A DNA stretch of 15,627 nt from Roseovarius sp. (lineage in GTDB: Bacteria > Pseudomonadota > Alphaproteobacteria > Rhodobacterales > Rhodobacteraceae), in assembly GCA_023260815.1 (NCBI GenBank), contig JALQUE010000134.1, positions 1 through 15,627 on the forward strand, written 5' to 3'. The position numbers and the translations under genes were made by a program. Shown here one piece after another: positions 1 through 6,167 of this stretch. The notes below the pieces were generated by a model. It was given only the letters and a program-made list of their open reading frames with translations. It did no database searches and was not told the origin of the DNA. Within the stretch, counting starts at the first letter, position 1. Each line of letters opens with the position of its first letter.

Positions 1-249
1 ACGGCTTGTCCGAGCTATTGGTGGAATGGCGACAAGTATCTTGGGCCGGCGGCCCTGTTGCATGCCTATCGCTGGATCATCGATAGCCGTGATGAAGCGA
101 CGGGCGAGCGGCTGGATGATCTGGAAGATCCGTTCAAGCTGTATCGGTGCCACACGATCATGAACTGCACCAAGACCTGTCCCAAGGGGCTGAACCCCGC
201 CAAGGCGATTGCCGAGATCAAGAAAATGATGGTCGAACGCGCGGTCTGA
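1..249 (+). CDS. sdhB: Succinate dehydrogenase iron-sulfur subunit, C-terminal part (5' end outside window)
   Basis: This is the last 82 residues of SdhB, the subunit that carries electrons from the flavoprotein SdhA to quinone in respiratory complex II. The fragment opens in frame 1 with the end of the first C-terminal cysteine motif (TACPSYWWNG, residues 1-10). It then has the signature RCHTIMNCTKTCPKGLNP at about residues 50-67, whose cysteines bind the 3Fe-4S and 4Fe-4S clusters. The reading frame is open from the first base, so the gene continues upstream. A TTG at position 58 is only an internal leucine codon. The stop is TGA at 247-249, and a strong hairpin terminator follows 22 nt later, so sdhB is probably the last gene of the sdhCDAB operon. 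The identification is very secure. Confidence 0.97.
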   Translation, partial: TACPSYWWNGDKYLGPAALLHAYRWIIDSRDEATGERLDDLEDPFKLYRCHTIMNCTKTCPKGLNPAKAIAEIKKMMVERAV

Positions 250-271
250 TCGCGTGGTAAGGACGGTCAAC

Positions 272-299
272 GACCCCGGCGCAGCGCCGGGGTCTTTTC
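272..299 (+). terminator. Rho-independent terminator after sdhB
   Basis: A perfect 10-bp GC-rich stem (272-281 pairs with 285-294, arms GACCCCGGCG and CGCCGGGGTC) has a 3-nt loop and is followed by TTTTCGTTT. It lies 22 nt after the sdhB stop codon and reads in the same direction. Confidence 0.9.
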
Positions 300-404
300 G
301 TTTCGGGCATGCGGTGTCTGCATAACGTGTCTGCAACTCTGGCCGTTCAAGACTTGGGCTGAGGGGATTACGTTGACGGGGCAATCACAGGACGGAGAAA
401 GATC

Positions 405-569
405 ATGGCCCTTCCGGCACATCCGCATCAGACACACCCCCCCGAGGTCCAGTCCGAGACGCCGACCATGGCCGATTGGTTCGAGGTGTATTACAGCCCC
501 GAGGCGCCGGCGAATATCGCCGTAGCCCCCAAGCTGGGCAGTCTGGAGCAGATGTACGCCTATTACTGA
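405..569 (+). CDS. Small hypothetical protein (54 residues)
   Basis: A 54-residue ORF starts at ATG 405 behind a good ribosome binding site (GGAG at 394-397, 7-nt spacing) and ends at TGA 567-569. The N-terminal third is rich in His and Pro and looks disordered. The remainder (from about ADWFEVYYSPEAP to SLEQMYAYY at the C-terminus) is aromatic and acidic and looks constrained. There is no signal peptide, membrane segment or cysteine. I do not recognise a family with a known function. The ORF has its own leader of about 105 nt after the sdhB terminator, with TTGAC at 373-377, so it is probably transcribed separately. Its last 7 nt overlap the end of the convergent exporter gene. I infer a real gene from the ribosome binding site, the non-repetitive composition and the position. 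Confidence 0.62.
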   Translation: MALPAHPHQTHPPEVQSETPTMADWFEVYYSPEAPANIAVAPKLGSLEQMYAYY

Positions 570-1465
570 GCGGGTGCGCGCAGACGAGGGGGGCGTTCCA
601 GCAGGATCAGTCCCACCCCCGCCAGCACGATGGCGCCGCCGATCAGCACCTGAGTGCTGAGGCTTTCGCCAAGGAAAGCGCCGCCACCGATCACCGTGAA
701 AATCGGCAGCAAAAGAAGGAACGGCGCGACCTGACTGACCGGGTTGCGCCGAACCAGCGTGTACCAGATGCCATAGCCAAGCGCGGTCATCACCAGCCCA
801 AGATACAGCACCGCGCCCCAGACGATCCAATTGGCGCTTTGTATGGCGGCCCAGTGACCTGTCTCGACGATCATCGACATGACGAAGAGCTGCGGTGCGG
901 CCATCACGGCGACCCATGCGGTGACAGTCAGCCCGTCGATATCCTTGAGGTTTCGGATCATCGCCTGACCGATGGCCCATGTCGCGGCGCCGCCGATCAC
1001 CAGCAGCACCGAGGCCGAGGCATCGGCGATGCGCGGCTCTCCTGTGATCTGGTAGACGCCGAAAAACGCCAGCGCGATGCCGGCCCATTTCCGCCAGCCC
1101 GGTTTTTCCTTGAGGGCAAGCACGCCGATCAGCGTGAGAAACGGCACTTCCAATTGCACGATCAAGGCGGCGGCCCCGGCATCCAGACCTTTGAGGCCGG
1201 TATATGTCAGGCTGTATTGCAATGCGGCAGAAATCAGCGCGATCACGAAAAGTGCGCGCAAATGGGCCACAGGGGGGCGCACGAACCATACAAGGGCAAA
1301 GGCCGTGACAGTGAACCGCAGCGCCATCAGAAGGATCGGCGGGAAATGCGCGATGGCGGCCTTGGCAAAGACAATCCCCATGCCCCACAGCAAGGCCACG
1401 GTGATGCCGAGGGCGATATCGACCGGGCCAAGGCGCGGACGGGGAATATCCAGACTGATGCTCAT
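563..1465 (-). CDS. EamA-family DMT exporter (O-acetylserine/cysteine exporter-like)
   Basis: The protein is about 300 residues with ten predicted hydrophobic helices in two EamA repeats, the usual architecture of inner-membrane drug/metabolite transporters. It resembles E. coli EamA (YdeD): an N-terminal ALLWGMGIVFAKAAI segment, a FPPILLMALRF motif, and in the second repeat LGYGIWYTLVRR, then VAPFLLLLPIFTV and a GESLS turn before the last helix. Efflux of cysteine pathway metabolites is the known role of EamA; the true substrate here cannot be read from sequence. Three in-frame ATGs compete (1519, 1480, 1465). I prefer 1465 because it starts just before the usual short cytoplasmic tail and first helix, although none has a good Shine-Dalgarno. 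The gene converges on the small ORF at 405-569 with a 7-nt overlap and is divergent from the gene at 1549. Confidence 0.88.
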   Translation of the reverse strand: MSISLDIPRPRLGPVDIALGITVALLWGMGIVFAKAAIAHFPPILLMALRFTVTAFALVWFVRPPVAHLRALFVIALISAALQYSLTYTGLKGLDAGAAALIVQLEVPFLTLIGVLALKEKPGWRKWAGIALAFFGVYQITGEPRIADASASVLLVIGGAATWAIGQAMIRNLKDIDGLTVTAWVAVMAAPQLFVMSMIVETGHWAAIQSANWIVWGAVLYLGLVMTALGYGIWYTLVRRNPVSQVAPFLLLLPIFTVIGGGAFLGESLSTQVLIGGAIVLAGVGLILLERPPRLRAPAQ

Positions 1466-1548
1466 GGTGCAGATGACCATGGGGTCTGGGGCTAATCTGT
1501 TCTGTTCGCGACATCGCACAGGGGCTATAAGCGGATCGCAATTTTCTC

Positions 1549-1764
1549 ATGAGGTGCCGTTTGGTCATCGTCGTCGGCCTGATCCTGGCTTTTCTGTTGA
1601 TCGTGATATTTTCGAACCGGCGCACCCGGAGGTGCCGTTGGCGCGAGGACCGGCGCGCGGATCGGGACGGAATGAAAAAATATCGCTGCATGGCGTGTGG
1701 CGCCGAGACCTTTACAACGACGGGAAAACCGCCTCTGGATTGTCTGGCCGACCAGACAAGATGA
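1549..1764 (+). CDS. Small membrane-anchored protein with zinc-ribbon-like tail
   Basis: This is a 71-residue ORF from ATG 1549 to TGA 1762-1764. Residues 4-22 form one strongly hydrophobic helix (VIVVGLILAFLLIVIF). A very basic stretch (RRTRRCRWRE) follows, which by the positive-inside rule would hold the tail in the cytoplasm. The tail has a CxxC knuckle (C47, C50) and a later Cys65, like half or a worn copy of a zinc ribbon. No function is known to me. The ribosome binding site is weak. Its stop codon overlaps an ATG (ATGA at 1761-1764) that begins an 11-bp tandem repeat leading into the DUF1989 gene, so the two are probably co-transcribed and perhaps translationally coupled. The structured composition makes a real gene likely. 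Confidence 0.68.
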   Translation: MRCRLVIVVGLILAFLLIVIFSNRRTRRCRWREDRRADRDGMKKYRCMACGAETFTTTGKPPLDCLADQTR

Positions 1765-1804
1765 CGGCAAGCTGACCGCAAGATGACCGCAAGATGACCA
1801 AGGG
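1761..1804 (+). repeat. 11-bp tandem repeat forming overlapping micro-ORFs
   Basis: Four imperfect 11-bp units (1761-1771, 1772-1782, 1783-1793, 1794-1804; core ATGACCGCAAG) lie between the 71-residue gene and DUF1989. Units 1, 3 and 4 begin with ATGA and unit 2 with CTGA. Because 11 is not a multiple of 3, each start codon opens a four-codon frame whose TGA overlaps the start of the next unit. The fourth ATG is in frame with the DUF1989 gene. Confidence 0.85.
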
Positions 1805-1811
1805 ATATGAG

Positions 1812-2657
1812 ATGACCGAACCTGCCGATGCCGCCGCCCGCCGTGCTGTCAAACCGGTGATCTGCTATCCCAACGAGACGCTTCCTGTTCCTGATCTGGC
1901 ACTATACGCGCAGGCGCGCGCCAAGGCCGCAAAGGTGGATGAGGTTCTGGTGCCGCCCCGCGATGCGGCGTGTTTCCGGGTGAAGGCCGGGCAGTTCTTT
2001 CGGATATCCTCTGTCGAGGGGCCGCAGGTTGGCGATCTGAACCTGTGGAATGCAGCGGACCTGTCGGAACGGTTCTATTCGGGCAAGTCGCGCGCGCTGC
2101 ACGGCACGCATCTGACGGTCGGAGAGCGGATGTGGTCCGGTTTTCCGTATCTGCGGCCAATGGCGACGATCGTGGCGGATACGCTGGAGTGGTACGGGAT
2201 CGACGCTTATGGCGGATCGGTGCATGATGTGATCGGCACGCGCTGCGATCCCTATACAGGTCATCTGCTGAACGGCACGCAGTATCATCATTGTTGTCAT
2301 TCCAACCTGACCCGCGCCTTGGCAGACGCGACGGGGCTGTCGCTGCACCAGGCCGAGGCGCATGTCCATGATGTGCTGAACGTCTTCATGTGTACGGGAT
2401 TCACCCGCGACACCGGACAGTATTTCATGAAGGCCAGCCCGGTGCGTCCCGGCGATCATTTGGAGTTTTTCGCCGAGATTGACCTTATCGGCGCGCTGAG
2501 CGCCTGCCCGGGTGGGGATTGTTCGGCCGAGCATTCCAGCGACACGGCGGCGTGTCATCCGCTTCTGGTCGAGGTGTTTGCGCCCGAGGCCGGCGCGCTG
2601 GATGAGTGGCAGTCACCGCCCGTGAATGGGTATGATCGCAGCCACGGGCGAGACTGA
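1812..2657 (+). CDS. DUF1989 family protein (urea carboxylase-associated / carboxyguanidine deiminase-related family)
   Basis: The 281-residue protein carries the DUF1989 hallmarks: QVGDLNLWN (72-80), LSERF (84-88), RCDPY (144-148), CCHSNL (161-166), ACPGGD (231-236) and GDHLEFFAEID (214-224). The conserved Cys/His set suggests a metal site. DUF1989 pairs beside urea carboxylase genes have been shown to act as carboxyguanidine deiminases in guanidine breakdown. This copy is single, with no urea carboxylase or allophanate hydrolase visible, so its substrate is open. I chose ATG 1812 because AAGGGA (1800-1805) sits 6 nt upstream; ATG 1794 is in frame and would add six residues (MTKGYE). The gene follows the 71-residue gene through the tandem repeat and converges on chrR with a 7-nt gap. 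Family assignment is firm, function is not. Confidence 0.9.
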   Translation: MTEPADAAARRAVKPVICYPNETLPVPDLALYAQARAKAAKVDEVLVPPRDAACFRVKAGQFFRISSVEGPQVGDLNLWNAADLSERFYSGKSRALHGTHLTVGERMWSGFPYLRPMATIVADTLEWYGIDAYGGSVHDVIGTRCDPYTGHLLNGTQYHHCCHSNLTRALADATGLSLHQAEAHVHDVLNVFMCTGFTRDTGQYFMKASPVRPGDHLEFFAEIDLIGALSACPGGDCSAEHSSDTAACHPLLVEVFAPEAGALDEWQSPPVNGYDRSHGRD

Positions 2658-2664
2658 GATCGGG

Positions 2665-3318
2665 TCAGATACGCAGGAAAGGTTGCGCGATCCGGGGGAT
2701 CAGGCCACGGAATTTCAACGGCGCGTCGGTGGCGGCGAGACAGATGCAATCCTCGCCGATATCGGCGACGGGGGTATGATCCAGATCCTCGTTGGCGATT
2801 TCGATGTCGCCGGGGCCGAAATGATCCATCTCGTCGCGGAATGCGCCCTTGAGCACCAGAGTAAGCTCGGTGCCCTGGTGACCGTGATCCGGCACGGCGG
2901 CGCCTGCGGGAATATAGAGAAGGCGGACCGTCGCATCGCGTGACGTCGGAAGAATGGCCTGTTTGACGCCCATGCCCACGGGTTTCCATTTGACCGCGTC
3001 AAGATCGCCACCCACATAATCCTGCACCGGACCGGGAAGAATGCCGCCAGACCGCGCGCGCCGCGCGGGTTCGATCCCGGCGTCGCCCGATTTGATGCGT
3101 TGCAGCGTGGCTTCGAGGCTGCCAGCGGACAGCTGCGTGGCCTCACAGCCTTCCATCAGGGCGCCGCCCACCGTATCGAAGGCGCCCAGACGGGCTCGGC
3201 AGTCGTCGCACATGGAGATATGCGCCGCCACCGTGAGGCTGAACGCCTCGGGAAGGTTGCCTGCGGAATACGCCATCAGCAGCGCGTCGGTGAGGTGGTG
3301 TTTGATCTGGTCGGTCAT
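2665..3318 (-). CDS. chrR: ChrR-type zinc anti-sigma factor
   Basis: This 217-residue protein matches R. sphaeroides ChrR along its whole length. The N-terminal anti-sigma domain (ZAS type) shows the zinc ligands His8, His33, Cys37 and Cys40 in DALLMAYSAG...HISMCDDC. The C-terminal cupin domain has the metal set His145, His147, Glu151 and His181 (VPDHGHQGTELTLVLKGAFRDE and DHTP), which in R. sphaeroides ChrR is needed for the response to singlet oxygen. By family knowledge it binds RpoE in the cytoplasm and is degraded on signal, freeing the sigma factor. It starts 6 nt after the rpoE stop with no strong Shine-Dalgarno, which suggests translational coupling and so balanced amounts of sigma and anti-sigma. 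It converges on the DUF1989 gene. Confidence 0.96.
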   Translation of the reverse strand: MTDQIKHHLTDALLMAYSAGNLPEAFSLTVAAHISMCDDCRARLGAFDTVGGALMEGCEATQLSAGSLEATLQRIKSGDAGIEPARRARSGGILPGPVQDYVGGDLDAVKWKPVGMGVKQAILPTSRDATVRLLYIPAGAAVPDHGHQGTELTLVLKGAFRDEMDHFGPGDIEIANEDLDHTPVADIGEDCICLAATDAPLKFRGLIPRIAQPFLRI

Positions 3319-3324
3319 GTCAGT

Positions 3325-3876
3325 TCACTTCATTGCGTGGCGCAGCCGGTCGAGCGCCAGTCTTATCCTCGATTTGATCGTGCCGAGTGGCAGGCCAGTC
3401 TGTTCAGCGATCTCGCTATGGCTGAGGTCACCGAAATAGGCCTTTTCGATCAGCGTTCTTTGCTTGTCGGGAAGCGCCGCGAGGGCTTGTCCCAACTGTT
3501 CACTTTCCTGTTGCAGGACCAGCGCATCTGCCTGATCCGGTTCAGCCTCGGGGCCCCAGGGAAGATCCTCGGGCTCGGGCCGCTTGTGCTTGCGGATCGC
3601 GTCGATCTTGCGGTTTCGCGCAATCGTGAAAATCCAGGTTGCCGCGCTTGCACGGGTGGGGTCGAACAGATGGGCCTTCTGCCAGAGTGTCGCCATCACC
3701 TCCTGTGTGCATTCCTCGGCCATGGTGGCGTCAGCGCCGGAGCGCATGAGGAACGATTTCACACGGGGTGCGAAATGGTTGAACAACTCGGCGAAAGCGG
3801 CCTGATCCTGAGCGTCGCGAATACGCGAGATGCAGGCGACCCAATCGTCATTTTCCCTTTCCCGTAGGTTTGTCAC
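3325..3876 (-). CDS. rpoE: ECF sigma factor RpoE (singlet-oxygen response type)
   Basis: This group ECF11-like sigma factor shows region 2 (from AFAELFNHFAPRVKSFLM through AEECTQEVMATLWQKA to TWIFTIARNRKIDAIRK), a short acidic linker (PEPEDLPWGPE) and region 4 with the helix-turn-helix LSHSEIAEQTGLPLGTIKSR. It is close to R. sphaeroides RpoE throughout. The frame is open up to ATG 3981 (218 residues), but I prefer GTG 3876 (183 residues). The extra N-terminal 35 residues have no counterpart in the R. sphaeroides protein as I recall it. In addition, the candidate sigma-E promoter (3986-4015) would start transcription at about 3979, on top of ATG 3981. The Shine-Dalgarno at GTG is weak (GGA 10 nt upstream). 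It is followed by chrR after 6 nt and is divergent from the target operon. Confidence 0.95.
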   Translation of the reverse strand: MTNLRERENDDWVACISRIRDAQDQAAFAELFNHFAPRVKSFLMRSGADATMAEECTQEVMATLWQKAHLFDPTRASAATWIFTIARNRKIDAIRKHKRPEPEDLPWGPEAEPDQADALVLQQESEQLGQALAALPDKQRTLIEKAYFGDLSHSEIAEQTGLPLGTIKSRIRLALDRLRHAMK

Positions 3877-3985
3877 GTCAGCTGATTCCAGACTTCGAGG
3901 TTTCGTCAGACACCGTTTAACACGGCCCCGGAAGGGGGGCGAGTGAACATGCGGCGCTGCGATCTCTGTGTCATTCAGCATACAG

Positions 3986-4015
3986 TCGATACGGCATGGC
4001 AGCCCGGATGGATCA
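3986..4015 (-). promoter_or_regulatory. Candidate autoregulatory sigma-E promoter of rpoE-chrR
   Basis: On the minus strand, TGATCC (4015-4010) is separated by exactly 18 nt from TATCGA (3991-3986). The published R. sphaeroides sigma-E consensus is TGATCC, about 18 nt, then TAAGA, so the -35 matches perfectly and the -10 partly. Predicted transcription start is near 3979, giving a leader of about 100 nt if GTG 3876 is the start codon. Confidence 0.75.
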
Positions 4016-4047
4016 CAAGTTTGGAAAAAAATAATGCAAACAGTTAC

Positions 4048-4077
4048 TCATCCAAGCAGGCATGCGCAGCGTAATGC
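4048..4077 (+). promoter_or_regulatory. Candidate sigma-E promoter of the divergent five-gene operon
   Basis: TCATCC (4048-4053), 18 nt, then TAATGC (4072-4077) differs from the sigma-E -35 consensus by one base and keeps the right spacing. It would start transcription near 4084, 27 nt before ATG 4111 and about 51 nt before GTG 4135. It is weaker than the rpoE promoter, so it is a suggestion rather than a firm call. Confidence 0.5.
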
Positions 4078-4134
4078 CCACTAACAACCGAAAAAGGACT
4101 GACTACTCTTATGCCATTCGAAGCAGGAGCGCTG

Positions 4135-5415
4135 GTGCGCAAGAAGATTGCCGTTATCGGCGCCGGGATTTCCGGAATGGGGGCAGCGTATGAATTGGGC
4201 GGATCGCATGATGTCACTCTGTTCGAGGTGGAGCCTCGTCTGGGTGGACATGCGCGCACGATCATGGCGGGCAAGCATGGGGACCAGCCGGTGGATACCG
4301 GGTTCATCGTGTTCAACTACGCAAACTATCCCAACCTGGCGCGCGTCTTCGCCGAATTGGATGTGCCGGTCGTCAAAAGCAACATGAGCTTTGGTGCGTC
4401 GGTTCGCGGTGGCGGGCTGGAATACGGGCTTGCCAGTTTCGATGCGGTCTTTGCACAGCGGCGCAACCTGATGAACCCACGGTTTCTGGGGATGCTGCGG
4501 GATATCATGCGGTTCAACGCGCAGGCGCCGTCAAAGGCGCAATCGCATCGGGATCTGACGATTGCCGATTTCCTGGATGAACTGGGAACGGGCGCCTGGT
4601 TTCGGGACTATTACCTGATGCCGCTCTCGGGTGCGATATGGTCCACACCGAAGGAGCGCATTCTAGAATTTCCGGCCCATGCGTTGATCCGCTTTTTTGA
4701 AAATCACGCGCTGATGAACTATGCGGGCCAGCACCAGTGGTACACGGTGCAGGGCGGCTCGATTTCCTATGTGACGCGGATGGGGGCTGCGCTTGAAAAG
4801 CTGGGTGTCGATATTCGTCTTGGCTGTCCTGTGGATGCCGTGCGGCGGACGCCCGTGGGCGTCGAGGTGAAGGCGCATGGAACTGAATGGGAGGCGTATG
4901 ACGATGTCATCATGGCGACCCATTCCGACGTGTCCCTGCGTCTGCTGAGCGATGCGACCGAGGCTGAGGCAAAGGCGCTTGGCGCCATCGGATATCAGCC
5001 CAACGAGATCGTTCTGCATGCCGACCCCGAGGTGATGCCGCGCAAACGGTCTGTCTGGTCGTCGTGGAACTATTCCGAGACACCGGCCAAGCGTGATGGT
5101 CAGATCGACATGACCTACTGGATGAACCGGTTGCAGCCTATCCCGCAGGACGATCCGCATTTCGTGACCCTGAATTCCACCCGACCGATCCGCGACGAGT
5201 TGATCTATGATCAAGTGACGCTGCATCATCCTGTTTATGACCTTGCCGCGCTCGAGGCGCAGGAAATTGTGCGCGCGATGAATGGCCAGAATGGGACGTG
5301 GTTCTGTGGGGCCTGGATGCGCAATGGCTTTCACGAGGATGGTTTGTCCAGCGCGATCGACGTGGCCGAGGCGATCGCCTCGCGTGGCACAGTTCCGGCT
5401 GTCGCGGCGGAATGA
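4135..5415 (+). CDS. FAD-dependent oxidoreductase (COG2907-like; candidate UfaD fatty-acyl desaturase of furan fatty acid synthesis)
   Basis: About 426 residues. The N-terminus has a dinucleotide-binding fold (KIAVIGAGISGMGAAYEL, GAGISG at 9-14, then LFEVEPRLGGHART). The C-terminus has the FAD-contacting TWFCGAWMRNGFHEDGLSSA segment typical of amine-oxidase/desaturase flavoproteins. The same domain is fused to plant cyclopropane fatty acid synthases. Position and family match R. sphaeroides RSP1091, which I recall as needed for normal singlet-oxygen induction of sigma-E and for furan fatty acids; I believe, without certainty, that it is UfaD. I chose GTG 4135 because AGGAG (4125-4129) lies 5 nt upstream. 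ATG 4111 would add eight residues but has AAGGA only 12 nt away. It is the first gene of the operon and overlaps the next by 4 nt. Confidence 0.88.
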   Translation: MRKKIAVIGAGISGMGAAYELGGSHDVTLFEVEPRLGGHARTIMAGKHGDQPVDTGFIVFNYANYPNLARVFAELDVPVVKSNMSFGASVRGGGLEYGLASFDAVFAQRRNLMNPRFLGMLRDIMRFNAQAPSKAQSHRDLTIADFLDELGTGAWFRDYYLMPLSGAIWSTPKERILEFPAHALIRFFENHALMNYAGQHQWYTVQGGSISYVTRMGAALEKLGVDIRLGCPVDAVRRTPVGVEVKAHGTEWEAYDDVIMATHSDVSLRLLSDATEAEAKALGAIGYQPNEIVLHADPEVMPRKRSVWSSWNYSETPAKRDGQIDMTYWMNRLQPIPQDDPHFVTLNSTRPIRDELIYDQVTLHHPVYDLAALEAQEIVRAMNGQNGTWFCGAWMRNGFHEDGLSSAIDVAEAIASRGTVPAVAAE

Positions 5416-6167
5416 CCGCCATAGATCATATCGCGGGCCACACATGGCATGGGCGCAAAGGGGCTGTGGAAAACGCCTTTCGCTATGGCATTGACTATGT
5501 GCTGCTGGATGCCGAAGCGCCCTTGACTGGCCCGCGCCTGTTCGGGCGCAATCGTGCGGGGCTGGCCTCGGTGCGGGACAGGGATCATGGCGGCGCTCCG
5601 GGCGATGGGCACGGCGCCGCGTGGGTGCGCGAGGTTCTGGCGGCCCATGACCTGCCCGCGCCCCACAAGATCGAGTTGTTGGCGCAACCGCGCATCCTTG
5701 GCCATGTGTTCAACCCGGTATCGTTCTGGATTTGCCGGGATGACGACGATGCCGTTCGCGTCATCATCGCCGAGGTCAACAACACCTATGGCGACCGTCA
5801 TTCCTATCTGTGCCACCGCGATGATCTTGCGCCGATCACCGCGCAGGACAAGATGAGCGCGCAGAAGATTTTCTACGTCTCGCCGTTCCAGCGTGTCGAG
5901 GGCAGCTATGAATTCCGGTTTGATCTGCGGCCTGACAGGATCGGCATCTGGATTGATTTCACAGGTGGAAACGGGGGCGTGATCGCGACGCTGGTGGGGC
6001 CGCGAAAGCCGCTGACGACTGTTGGGCTGCTGCGCGCGTGCCTGCGCCGGCCTTTCGGGTCGCGGCGGGTGCTGACGCTGATCCATTGGCAGGCTCTCAA
6101 GCTGTGGTGGAAGGGCGCCAAGTTTCGCAGCCGGCCCGAGCCGCCCGCGCAGGAGATCAGCCGCTGA
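5412..6167 (+). CDS. DUF1365 family protein (candidate UfaO)
   Basis: A 251-residue protein starts at ATG 5412, overlapping the previous stop (ATGA). It has the DUF1365 motifs in order: DRDHGG (57-61 region), PRILGHVFNPVSFWIC (93-108), EVNNTYGDRHSYLC (121-134), KIFYVSPFQRVEGSYEF (152-168) and LIHWQALKLWWKG (223-235). The conserved Asn, His and Tyr residues suggest an enzyme, but the family has no generally accepted reaction. In R. sphaeroides the homologue sits in the same place (RSP1090). I tentatively connect it to UfaO, the protein proposed to insert an O2-derived oxygen into the methylated diene acyl chain to form the furan ring. DUF1365 genes commonly stand beside COG2907 and cyclopropane synthase genes, which supports a lipid role. 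It is joined to the MFS gene by a TGATG overlap. Confidence 0.88.
   Translation: MTAIDHIAGHTWHGRKGAVENAFRYGIDYVLLDAEAPLTGPRLFGRNRAGLASVRDRDHGGAPGDGHGAAWVREVLAAHDLPAPHKIELLAQPRILGHVFNPVSFWICRDDDDAVRVIIAEVNNTYGDRHSYLCHRDDLAPITAQDKMSAQKIFYVSPFQRVEGSYEFRFDLRPDRIGIWIDFTGGNGGVIATLVGPRKPLTTVGLLRACLRRPFGSRRVLTLIHWQALKLWWKGAKFRSRPEPPAQEISR

Noticed and set aside
267..1781. Long minus-strand open frame of 504 codons covering the exporter and both flanks
   Set aside because: It is the shadow frame of the exporter: Arg/Pro/His/Gly-rich with no domain or membrane pattern, and it spans the divergent and convergent gene junctions. GC-rich DNA with few stop codons gives such frames.
6038..6166. N-terminal extension of the MFS transporter frame
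   Set aside because: The extra 43 residues lie inside the DUF1365 gene, are not hydrophobic in the MFS manner, and ATG 6167 gives the normal overlap and helix start.
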